Shown here in pieces: positions 38,501 to 50,500 of a stretch of DNA of 64,000 bases. The position numbers were made by a program, and so were the translations under genes. The notes under the pieces were generated by a model. The model was not told the origin of the DNA and ran no database searches. It saw only the letters and a list, made by a program, of their open reading frames with translations. The stretch covers positions 29,223,020 through 29,287,019 of the forward strand of contig NC_080546.1 of the NCBI RefSeq assembly GCF_028640845.1, read 5' to 3'. The stretch comes from Ahaetulla prasina. Lineage: Eukaryota > Chordata > Lepidosauria > Squamata > Colubridae. How positions within the stretch are numbered: the first letter of the stretch is position 1; every line of letters starts with the position of its first letter.

Positions 38501-41500
38501 AAATTAGACCGTTATTCGTTTCTCTAGAAATATTCCATGCAAGTAGCACATGCATAATTTTAAGAATGTCTGTAGAGATTCTCAGTCATCCAGGTCATGG
38601 TTGTCCCAAAGGTGCTTTTTCAGGAGGCAACTGGACACCTGCAAGCAACTCTTTTCAGTGCAACCATTCATAAAATCCCAAAGGTGTTTTCTCCAGCGTA
38701 TAGGGGGAAGATCATCCATGTATGGGTAATACTCTGCTTCTCTGATTGGAGACCGAGTCAAACTTTGTTAGCCACGCCTACTCCTGCCCGGGCGCTCCCC
38801 AGTTCGACTCGGTCTTCCGATGAGTTGAGACTGAGAAATGAGACTCCCATTCTTGGATTTTTCCTTCATACGTAAGATACCATAAGTAGTATATTTCTTT
38901 ATTTTATTCTGAGCGAGGCTCGGCTATTGCTGATAAGTGAACTGGAGGGTTACCAGACCCTGGTAACTTTTCCTTCCGGTAAATATCTTCTTTTCAGCCG
39001 AGGCCCCTGCCGTTTTTCCGCGTTTAGCGAAAGGGGGCATTTCAGGCTAACAGGCAGCCCCTGGCATAGTCTGCATCTGCAGAGAGGGGGCTTGGTCCTT
39101 GCCTAGATTTATCTAGGCTGGTTGCGGCAGCGCTTAGGACGTCACTAAAGTCGCGGCAGGAGTGCTCATATGAGCCAGGTTGCCCTACCTGCAGTATAGC
39201 GGCTGGTGCGTTAGGCGCCATTTTAGCCGCAGCAAGAAGGGGCCAGCCTGCCCAATTCATGTTGAAGTGGCCGGTGCTGAAATGCCCTTTAGCCGCAACG
39301 GATATGCTCATTAGGAGCCTGGCCATCCGTTTTACGGTAGAGCGGCTAGCGTGATACGCGCTATGATGGCCACGGCAGGAGTGCTCATGGCGAGCCAGTC
39401 TGCCTGGACTGCAGGGAACAGTCTTGAGCGCAAGGCGCCTTACAGCCACAGCAGGAGCACTCTTAAGAACAAGGCTGTCTGAATTAAGGTAAAGTGGCCA
39501 GCGCTTGAGACGCCCCTTAGCCGCAGCAAAGACGCTCCTTCAGAGCTTGGCTATCCGAATTGCGGAAAAGCGGCTAAAAGGATTTCCCTTTATGGCCACA
39601 GCAGGAGTGTTCATGGCAAGCCTGGTTGCCTGGAATACGGAGGAAGTGACTTGAGCGCAAGGCGCTTTACAGCCACAGTGGGGTAGTTCATTAAGAGGCA
39701 GGCTTACCTACCTCTGAAGAGAGCACTAGGCTCCGTTTCTCCCACAGCGGGAGCAGCTCATTACGAGCCAGGCTGTCTGCCCTGCTCGAGTAAATAAGGG
39801 AGAGTTTTAGCACCATTTACAGCCTCAGCCGCAGAGTTCATTCAGAGCCTTATTCCCTATACTGCACTCTATTCGTGGAGTGACTAGCGCGATCGGCGCT
39901 GTTTTAGACTCGGCAGGAGAGCTCATGTTTCCCAGGCTGCCTGGTTAAAATTAACGACTGGCGCTCTTGGCGCCATGTGGCTGTGACAGGAGCGGTTGTT
40001 TTGAGTCCACATGATCTACAAGTTAAGTGCAGGATTTGCATAGAGCAATCCAGACAAGTTCGCGTTATTCAAGTTGAGGCAGAAAAGCTCTTGAGGAGCC
40101 AGGCTGCCGGGGGATGATGGCTGTGACTGCTCAAATCGCCTTCCCCTCCCCCCGTTTACAACAGGGGAGTTTTTGGTCTGACTGGTTGGCCCATCAGAAG
40201 GTAAGGAGCGGGAAAGTTTGGCGGTAATGCAATGGCAGAGGGAAAATCCTCGCTTCAGACCACTACAAATAACGGGCAAAGGATAGGAAAATAGACGCCC
40301 GGGAAGGACCCCTGCGGTCAATCTGGTTTGGATATACATTGACGGTCATACCAGAGTGCTCCTTAGTCATATGTAGCTACAAGGCGCATGTGCCACATTG
40401 GCAGTGTTAGAGATTCCTACCTTCCCCCCCCCCTTGTTTTAACGGCGGGAAATTTGCTACTTTTGCATCAGCTCCAGTTTGAACTGGACGGCTAGCATGC
40501 CATATATTTATTCCCATGGTTCTCAGACTCTAATTCATTCAGCAATCCTTCCAATCAATGATCTACTAATTCTGTTTTCTTGACATTTGCTCTCTGAGCA
40601 GCTTCAAGCCTTTTAATAATGATAATAATATAATTATATTTTTTAATAATAATGAAGAGGATGATATTAAGAATATTTATAATCTTATTCAGGCCTAGTC
40701 ACAGGTACGGCAGGCTCATACTTCACACGGATTCCATATGTCCTTCCCAGGTCTGGAGGCTCTCACATATTATTTAATTCCTTTTAATTTAATAAATTTA
40801 AATTAATGAATTTAATAAATTTGAAAATTTTTTAATCTAATGAATTTAAATACAAATTAGATGTATCCCAGGTCTGATAGTTTCTTGCTGGAGGATTTCA
40901 CATATTAATGGCAATTCATTGACATTTATTTCCTCTAAGAGGTTTACCCGTTCATACCCCCTCCACCCCTTCAGGTTAAAGGGTGCTGAGTAGGAACTGC
41001 TGTTCCACAGGTTTGAAATATTCCTGATATTTAGACTAACCGTGACTCCTTAGAGGTCCTTATCCCTCGTTCTTCATTATGCCCCTGCTAAGGGGTGGAG
41101 TCCACTTGGGGGTTGCTGGGTCAGATCTTCCGACCTTCTCCTATTGTTAATGATCAGGTTATTTCTGTGGTTCTTCTTCTGACCTACAACCTACCATTCT
41201 CTTGGGGGTCCTTGTGCAAGACCTAGGACTTCACTGACAGCAGTGTTTTGGGATTTCACTTCCACCCTCGCTATGGGGCCGTGATAATGTAGAACCTCCA
41301 GTGGTATATATATAGAGAGAGAGGGGGGGGAGAGAGAGAGAGAGAGAGAGAGATAAAATAAAATAAATAAAATAATAAAATAAAATAAATTAATTAATTA
41401 TTTTTTTTTAAAAAAAGAACATCATCTACTAGATATCTTGGGTGTCAGTAGGTCCTTGGTTCAGCGGTTCAGGATTAACGAGCCTGTTCTGGACCCGGCT

Positions 41501-44500
41501 CTCTCCTTGAGAGTCTCCTCTACCCCACCCAGGGGACGAGGACTGCTATCCATGGTAGTAAACGCCACCAATGTTAGCGGAGTTGCTCTTTAGTTCCTGG
41601 TACCAGCGCAGGTCCTGGGGATTCTCCATGGCCTTGGACAATTATCCAGAGGTTTCTTACCATTGCCATCCCTGAGGACAGCTAATTGTTTAGAGGTTAA
41701 TATAATTGCTGTTTCTTTCAGTACGCCACTACAGATCCAGATTGCTTCTCCTATGACTCACAGGCTCCGTGTGGTTGCTTCAGGTACAGGCCCTATCATT
41801 TGGGCGGCAAAGGTATTTTCCTTTTCCCTTCACAGATTCCTTCCTGGAAAGCACTTGGAACCTTCCGGAGAGGGTGTTTTACTTCTTCTGGTGGATTTTT
41901 CTATTCGCAGATTTGTGGCTATTTTGGGTCACTTTCCATCGGGATTCCTTCCCTGTATAGAGTGGTTCCTGGATGATTCCCTGGGTAGGGCATTCTATGA
42001 CTGCCCACGTATCCTTCTGATCCTGACCACCGGGGAGTGTTCCTTGGAGAATGTCGTTCACGTTTGTGTAGTAGCTGGTTTAGTGAAATCACATCCCAGG
42101 TGGTGCAAAGCAACGGTCTAGATCACATCTTATTCCTTGTCTGTCTTTTTTCTCTGTCTTGGAATCCAAGCAGGTGTAAGTGACAGTTCACTAGCGAAGG
42201 ACCTTGTCTGTCTGAGGATATCCAGGGTTCGATTGCAAGCAGGATCTCCACAGGCCTCACTAGGAGGCTTGAATAGACGGCTCGGTGGCTGAGGCACGGT
42301 GCTGGTTGATCGGTAAGACTGGTGTATTGGAGGATTCCCCTTCCTTGTATAGGTCTCCTACGTGAGTTGCAACAAGAATAGGACAGGAGTCACAGCCTTC
42401 GGTCTTCAGAGACGACTAACCTATAAAATAAAAGACCAGGTCTGTTGTTTCGACCCCAACCTTTTGGTATTATCACATGTGGTTGCGTTGGTTCCCAGAG
42501 GGGTTTCCCCTTTCAGTTTTCCTTATCAACTAGGGATCCATTCAGTCAATTGGTAGTTGGTCATGGATTGACTTCCTTCAGGGTTTTAATTTTGGTAACC
42601 TCCAGATTAGGTTCCGCTTCCATTGTCATCCCAGATATCGGAGGGTCATGCTCAATCCTGGCCCCATAGGAGTTGGGGGACATATTGGTTTTGGCCTTTC
42701 AGCCTGGAGGGTTGACAATTCTGAACCTAAGACTGGGGACATTGCAGTGTTCAGGTCTTGGGAGTTTCTGACAGACTGCTATGATCAATCAGAGTTTCTG
42801 AGTTACTTCCTGAGGTATTCCACTTCAGTTTTTTTTCCTGCTGGTTTCCTTTGATTAACATGACACCAGGGCTCCGTAGACTGACATGAGGGGTCTTATG
42901 ACCTAGGTCCAAGTAGGTATAGTAACCCAGTCCGTGGGAAACCATACTTGTTCAAACTCTGGGACTTGTTCCTTTTCCCAGCGTCATTTCATCCAAGCTA
43001 ACACAGGAATCCATTCATGAATCTTTTCCTCGTCTCTCAGACCTTCAACCCCTTGGGTGGCCTGCTACAGGTCTTCCGGACAAACGCCAGAAGCCGCAAC
43101 CTCCAAAGAGATTTACAAAATGGTTTAGGATGCAGAGACGCAGCTACTTGTAGCTTCTGACAAAAACTCAGAGGCTGGTGCTGTTCTGTTTTGTGCTTTG
43201 TGGGAGGGACCACTCATCTCTTGGTCCTGTTCCCAAGTTGTCCTTCCTGTTTGAGTTGCTCGTGCATTCTGACATCTTTCTTCTGGATGTACCTGGACCA
43301 GGTTCCTCCTGTTCCTCTGACTCAGGGCACCTGTTTCTAGAGATTTTGATGTCCGTACTTTGCTTCTTGAGGGTACTGGTCTTGTCTCAGCCTCGTCACT
43401 GTCCTGATTCGTTGCCGGTTCCGTAGGCTGCTGGGGAACCCCGCAGCGAGATCTGGATTTCTTTGGTCCCTAGGGCTTCACACAGCAAGGAATTTTCCAG
43501 GTTGGTTCAGGTCTGCCTTGACTGACTACGTAAGGTGTTATCCTACCTTCCTGAGGACTCTTACCTGATTGTTCTTCAGGAATCTTCCTTGTTCCCAGTT
43601 GGTTATTTATCTCAGGTTTGTTTCTTTTATCCATAGACCAAGGGCTCGGAACTCATGTTCCAATCTCCTTGGGAACAGATAGGTCAGGACCCTTTGGATC
43701 ATACAATGTCTTCAGGTCCTCGGACAGACCGAAGGGGTTATGGTAGTAGTGACTCGACGGTTGGTGATTTTAAGTCGACCGGCAGGTTTTGTCATAGCTG
43801 ACGTCTCTTCGAGGGGCTAGTCCGAGGATTCTATATCACATAGAGGTGTCTGAATTTTTCCTTTTTTTCCAATGGGCTATGTCTCAAGTCAGTGTCTTTC
43901 GGTGTCTTTGGTCAAGGTACGTTTATTTCTCCTTCCTATCTGACATTTCATCTGATTGGTCCTGGACGTCTCAGTTTTTCCCTATACTGTTTGACCATCC
44001 TTCCCTGTGGAAGGACGGAGTTCTTCTCTTTTCGGATTCCTTTTGGAAGCACCTCAGGGTCCTTTCTCCGGGGGAGTTTGGTCTCTGAGTGGTCCTTCAA
44101 TCGCTGGAGGGATTACTGTTTCCAGGTGATCCGGGATTCAGGAAATTCTTCTGAGGCGCAACCATGCGGCGGCGTAACGATACCTGGTCTGGCAAGTAAG
44201 TCGGCAAAACGGTTTGGTCGTCCTCCTTCTTGCTTCTCGTAGTTGCGGGTGGGAGGACTGCATTTCATCTGCGGCGACAGACGGGTGAAGAAATTCGGAC
44301 CAGGCGGCTTCCCTCCCTTATGGCTACCATGCTTTGGTATGTCCCATACATGGATGATCTTCCCCCTATACGCTGGAGAATGGGGCGTTGGTCTTACCTG
44401 ACACACCCTTTCTCGGCGTGGGGGGGAAGATCATCCAGCCCCACCCTGCTGATCGCCTGGTCCGTTGTCCGGGAGGGATTCTTATTTTCGTCTACAGATG

Positions 44501-47500
44501 GTGAGTCTCAACATTGCTACGCCTTCGTCGAACTGGGGAGCGCCCGGACAGGAGTAGGCGTGGCTAACAAAGTTTGACTCGGTCTCCAATCAGAGAAGCA
44601 GAATATTACCCATACATGGATGATCTTCCCCCCCACGCCGAGAAAGGGCGTGTCAGGTAAGACCAACGCCCCATTTTCAGGAGCCAACTGGACTTCCTTG
44701 GCTCCTGAAAAAGCACCTTTGGGGTTTTATGAATGGTTGTACTGAAAAGAGTTGCTTGCAGGTGTCCCTTGTGGAAGTGTGAAGTAGATAGATCATGCTG
44801 GTCTTTTGTTGGTCTTTTGTTGCCCTTAAGATATAAAGTGCTGATTCTGGATTTTCTTCCGCAAGCTCTATTGCAAATGCTTTTAAGTGGAGCAGAAACA
44901 AGAGTTGGCATAAAAAGTAATAATATTGCAAAATGTTGGGAGAGAGCAGCTATATAATTTTGTCTCTTCGTCAGCCCTTGTTTTCAATTAATAATAGACA
45001 ATTACTGGTTTGCTTATCACTTGGCCAAGCCATAGTTTAAACAAGCATATCTCTTTGAATTATTTAACTTGGATTGTTTTATCTGTAGCTCTCAGCCACC
45101 ATCTATTAACTCATGTTTAATAGATCAGTATACAACATGCTTGTTGCATCTTTTATCCATCTCAGTGTATAGCAAGAACATCAACTCATCATATAAGTAT
45201 ATTTCTTTAAAAATGTTTGAGGGAAGACCGTGATAGAATAAGAAAATAGCAGTAAATCATCCCCTACCGTTTTTCCTTTTCCATTAGCGAAGTATAATCT
45301 TGTGTATATAGGCACTTTTCAGTTCTTTTCCCTAACTAACAATAATTTCTTCCTTATATTGTCTGCTGTAATAAAAAGCTAATGTTAGATAAAGTAAATG
45401 ACATCAAATTTTCAAAATATATGAAGTATTAAAGGGTAAAATTAGGAATATTTTAATTTCCTTAGCATTTTAATACAGACTGGAAATTTGTTTGTGCTTC
45501 TTTTGAATAAAGGATGCATACAAAAAGAAGTGCATTAGAAGGAAAACTCTGCATAAAATATATACAGGTAGTCACAACCATAATTGAGTTCCAAATTTAT
45601 GTTGCTAAGCAAGATAGTTATTAAGTGAATTTTGTCCAATATTATGACTTTTCATGCCACTGTTGATCACATGACCATGGGGATGCTGCAATGGTTGTAA
45701 GTGTGAAAACAGTCTTAAGTCACTGTTTTCAATGCCATTGTAATTTCAAATGAGTGAGTCACTAAACGAACTTTGTAAGTGAGGACTATCTGTATATCAA
45801 TGAAAGCAACATACCAAATTCTTCTAAATGTGTTTTAAAAATACACTTATAGAAAAAATTTGCATCAAAATCCATAGGAATTTCCATAGGAATTTTTTTT
45901 AAGTTCAAACAATAAGAATTTTTGTAACTAAGATCAGAAAAAAACAGCAAACTTGCTGTATATTGCTTTCTTTTACTTATTGGAACTGTTCCGCTTTACT
46001 TTTTTGACTCTTTGAGGCTGACTGCATAATCCACATAATCCACACGTTCTCACATGGCAGCTAACCAAATTTCTGCGCAGAATCATAGTGAAGGTCTTTG
46101 CTATTCTTCTCTTGTCTTCTCTTCCCCTCTCCTCTTCTCTCCTCTCCTCTCCCTTTCCATTCCATTCTAATTATTTTTGGCAATTTGTGCTCAATGTAGT
46201 CTGAACAGGATGGAAAAACTTTTATTTAAAAAGCCCTATTAAAACACTAAAAATTTACTGTAGTACAATTAATATTATATTGAGAAGCTGATATACTGAA
46301 ATGCCTAGTGCAGACTGGAGCTGAAAAGGCCACAGTTTTGGATTACCTTGAGTCAATCATTAAATCCCAGATGATGGGGTCAACTCATTTCATATTTGAA
46401 GTAGGTTATTGGTATTTGAAATGGTTGTTTTGAATTTGAGATTTTTGCATACCCTTCCTTGTGTCTATTAGAAGGTGGTATCAAGCTGTGTTGTCTTCTA
46501 CCACCATCTCTTAATGACTCCAGGTTATGTCTAGTCTTGTTGATGATGAACAGCTATTTCAGAGGAAGATGTTGTGAGCTATAAAGACAGCTTTCTGTGA
46601 GGGATGTTTTGTACATTTTTGATAAAGATTTATTTGTGTATTTAATTTGTAAAGGCAATACTGTTTTTCAGGATTTCTTCAGAATTTCAGGTGACTAAGC
46701 ATTCATTGTAATATTTGGCCTGCTTATATTCCTGAGTATGTCCAGCCTGGCTATTAATAGCTTGGTTCACATATTATGCTAAAACATAGCTTCTTTTGAC
46801 AATGATGTATTGAATAAATTGCATGAAATTATAAACCTTAGTTTGCAAATCACAGTAGCTGAGTTCATAAAACCAAGTAAAACCACATTATAATTTAATG
46901 TGATGTAGGGACCTGGTTGATCCATTTCTTAACTTTCTTTGATAGTTTTAGCAATATGTCTTAGTTCCTGTCTTTTTTATTTGCCCGGCATTAGTGTTAA
47001 AAATGTTACCTCCAAAAAGTATTTGTATGTCCCAGACATAATTGATTGCAGTAGTTGATATCCTTGTGATTATGGGAGGGATGTGTACATTCACAGAACC
47101 AGCAGTCAACCTTCAATAGATAACCATACCTCTAATCTGTTTGGTGGAAAAAGTGTGAGATAGCTGAAATAAGCAGATATTGATTGGTGTGCGAAATTCA
47201 CTGACAGGCAGAATCTTTCTGATGTGCAAAAAAGAAACAATACCCTTCCTCTCTAAGGAATAGGATTCAATATGACACAGAATTTGTGTGTGGACGACAA
47301 AAGGTGTGACCTAGATGAAAACTGGATATAAATGGATGTTTAGCAATAAGTGGAAACCCTTGCAGGTTGCTTCTCTTGAAAGTATTTCTCAAATACTTAG
47401 ATATTTTATATTAATGCAAGGCTCCTCAATTTCATTTAATTAATGTTCTTTGCATTTAAAGCCAATTGAGACAAAATAGTCAAATGCTATCTCTTCCAAC

Positions 47501-50500
47501 GTTAACTCTAATGGCATTAGTTTCCTTCCCCTCCAGATTAGAAGATTGTATTGAAGAGCTATTTTGAAGAAATAAGAATAAACAAGTATCATTTGTGATT
47601 TTTTTTTCATTGAAGAAGTAGAAAACTGTATTAGCAATAGCCAATAAGATTTCAAAGTAAGAGAGATCTGGAAAAGCTAATACAAATATAAAACATGTAT
47701 CCCTGAAAGCACTTTATATGACACACACACATCTTCAGTCGTGGAAACATCATTAAATATATTACTGGAGACTAATAATTTCAATTATGTTTTAATACAT
47801 TTAATTAAAATGGTTATTTTTCCTGGTCTATTCTTCACTTTTTGGAGCATGGCTCTAGTACACCAGTTAAAGACTGAGTGCAACATTTGGTCACCAAAAT
47901 TGATAATTAATAAATATCTATCTTTGGCATAATATCATGTTTTCAGCAATCATGATGAAAGAGGACTCCAGGGACCTCAAAAAGTAAGCTTAGGCACTGC
48001 TAGACACCCATTCCTTTTTATATCATGAAAAAGGTTGGTGAATTATTTAAGATATCATAATATTATACAAAAGGCTAAATTATTTCTATGAAAGTAGTAA
48101 TATAAGTGGATGTGTATATATATTACAGCATGATGTACAGGTTTCAAATTATATTTACTTAATATATAAATTAGGGAAATCATATTGAACTTGTGTATTT
48201 CAACCATGAACCATTGAAAACCTCTTTACAGAATTAGATATTTAATTTATTCATTGTGTTTTGTAATGTGATATTTCTTTCTTCATACACAGGTTAGTTT
48301 TAGTATTCTTTTATTTATTACCTGCTAATTTACGTTTGCTGTGGTGTATGCATTCAGCAATGTTCTCTCATTCATTTTGAACAAAACAGAAAACAGTCAT
48401 TTTTCATCTGCTAGTATGTGTCACACTGGGAATCTGAATATGGCTTGTGGAAGCAGAAATCCTCAAGTGATTTTAGCTGTTTGTTATTATCTTTGACACC
48501 CACTTGGAAAACTAATCTCCCTTTTGCGCTTTTTGCCAATTTCTGCCGCTTATTCCATTCATGTTTATTCAAAGCATTCAGGGACTGGCAATTGCTGTAT
48601 GCAGGAAAGTGGATAGTGATAAAATATAGATATCTTTTAATAGGATCTTGTGTAGTGCAGCCCATGGAATCTGTCCACAGCATGGTCCTGTACAGCTGGG
48701 TCCGTTAATGCAGATAAATGCTATTAGAAATCTAAGAGTCTATGTAATGACATCAGGATTTAATTTTGTTATTATTAGATACCTTGCCAGTTGCATTTAA
48801 CTAGAAGCTAAAGATTGATATTTTTTTTCTTATTAAAAGGATGAAGCCAGGCACGTATTTACAGCAGTTAGTCTTAAAAATTGAGTCTGATGATAAATGA
48901 AAATTGACAAAACCATTTTTCAGTGCTGTGGATAGTTTGAGTTATTAAAATAACTTTTTAAGTATGTACATTGACAGTGCTGACTTTTGAAGGCTAACCA
49001 ATCTATTGCATTGCTTTTTTAAATTGCTAGCCTTTTTATGCTATATAATTACATGTAAAATCAAATCACTTAGTAACCTTTTCCTTAATAATGAAACATG
49101 ATTAACATTATAGCCAGGTTAAGTGGATGTTGATTGAATTGGACTGCTCTTTTTAATTTGTTCATAAGTGAAATGAAATGAGGGGGTGAGCAGTGGTGGT
49201 ATAATCATGTCTGCTTAAGAATATGTAATTATTTATGAAAATTAAAATAGAAATGTTAATGAAGGATTCCAAAAGAATCTCTCTAAACTGGATACATGTT
49301 CAAAAACCTAGCAAATGTAGAAGAGCAGGCTGCTTAGAAAAATGCAGGCACCTGTGCTGCCTTCTTCCCGTTGCATGTGAGCCTGTTCCCCTGAGTCAGC
49401 ACAACAGAGTTGCTAATGAAGCTGCAACCTTGAAACAGATGTGAGAGGAGACGGGCAGAGATGTGTGTTTTGGAAGCTCTGCAGCTAGCAGCTGAGTAAA
49501 AGAAGGTGGTGTTCCTTCAAAGAGAGTGGATGGTCCACAGGTAAAAGAAGTATAGAAGCCCAGCAAAGCATAGTGTGAAAAGGTGCAAATACTCTAAATA
49601 CTGGTTGTTAACAGAAGGCGAAAGAAGAGATCCCAGAGAGCAGAATGGGAAAACTCGCCGGCATCAGATCGCCACCACCAATTTGATGCAGGATTGCCAC
49701 AGGACAACTCAACATAGCCAACTCGTGAGGGCAACTCATCACGGGTGGCCAGAGAGAGACAGCCAGGCAGGTGGGCAAGAGCACAAGTGGGCAGAACTCA
49801 GTGGGTGCGGCAAGCAGATGGGTAGAGTGGTGGGGTATATGAGTGAGGGGGCAGTGCGTTGTGCTGCCGCGCCGAACTCCAGGACTGGGGACAGTGGACG
49901 TGGCAATGGTCACAGGAAGCTGGAGGGAAGAGCCGAGAGAGGGAGTGGGCACAACATGTGGATGCAACTGGTGAGTGAGCAGGTAGGCAGAGTATGTGGG
50001 TAGAGTGCAGCAGGTGAATTAGTTGGCAGAATGCATGGGGTGCAATAAGTGAGCGGAGGACAGAGTATACAGGGTGCAGCGAGCAAGTGGGTAGGCAGAG
50101 GGCACCAAGATTCTTCTACCTTGAATCTGATGAGTGGGGGCGCACTCTATCTATCGACTTGCTCACTCACCACCCCAGTTGTTCTGCCTGTTTGCTTGCT
50201 CACCCAGCTCTTCCTCCAACCACCCTTGACCACTGCTGCCTCCAGCACCCCCAGCCTCTTCTGCCTGGCCCAGTGGAGGCACCTCTGTCCACTGCTCACT
50301 CACCTGCCCAGTTCTCCTTCCACCACCGTGGTCATCCACCCGTCATACCCTGCATGCTCTGCCCTCCTGCTCACTTGTCCGATCGACTCTCCCTTCAGCT
50401 GCCTGCAACAATTTGTTGCCATGGCAAGTTGGCTGTGTTGATTTGTCCTACACTGAATTGGCGCCAGCCAGTTGGAAGAGGCGTGTTAGTAAGCTGACAG

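Larger units (their letters stand above)
38690..44675 (+). mobile_element. DIRS-like tyrosine-recombinase retrotransposon, decayed, about 6.0 kb
   Basis: The inverted terminal repeats 38703-38808 and 44527-44632 match over 106 bases with about two differences. The right end has a further extension of about 43 bases to 44675. Region 44343-44437 is the reverse complement of the left outer end joined to the reverse complement of the right outer end. This is the internal complementary region that defines DIRS elements and templates their circular junction. No target duplication is seen, as expected for recombinase-mediated insertion. In one frame, [12 protein letters not shown] (from 41555) and [12 protein letters not shown] (from 41684) are placed like the first two acidic blocks of a DIRS RNase H, but the first acid is Asn and stops intervene. 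No intact reverse transcriptase or recombinase frame remains. Confidence 0.7.

Noticed and set aside
39100..40110. The 76-bp array as a CRISPR-like array
   Set aside because: The units are degenerate and there is no constant repeat with unique spacers. The host is a vertebrate and the array lies in a retroelement.
44345..44365. YMDD residues in the open frame at 44230-44577, resembling a reverse transcriptase active site
   Set aside because: The bases belong to the terminal repeat and internal complementary region of the DIRS-like element and recur outside any coding frame, so the motif is a coincidence.
49575..50497. Open frames of 118-142 codons on both strands as genes
   Set aside because: They follow the GTGGGCAGAG-type and complementary repeats of a fold-back element and have no recognised motif.
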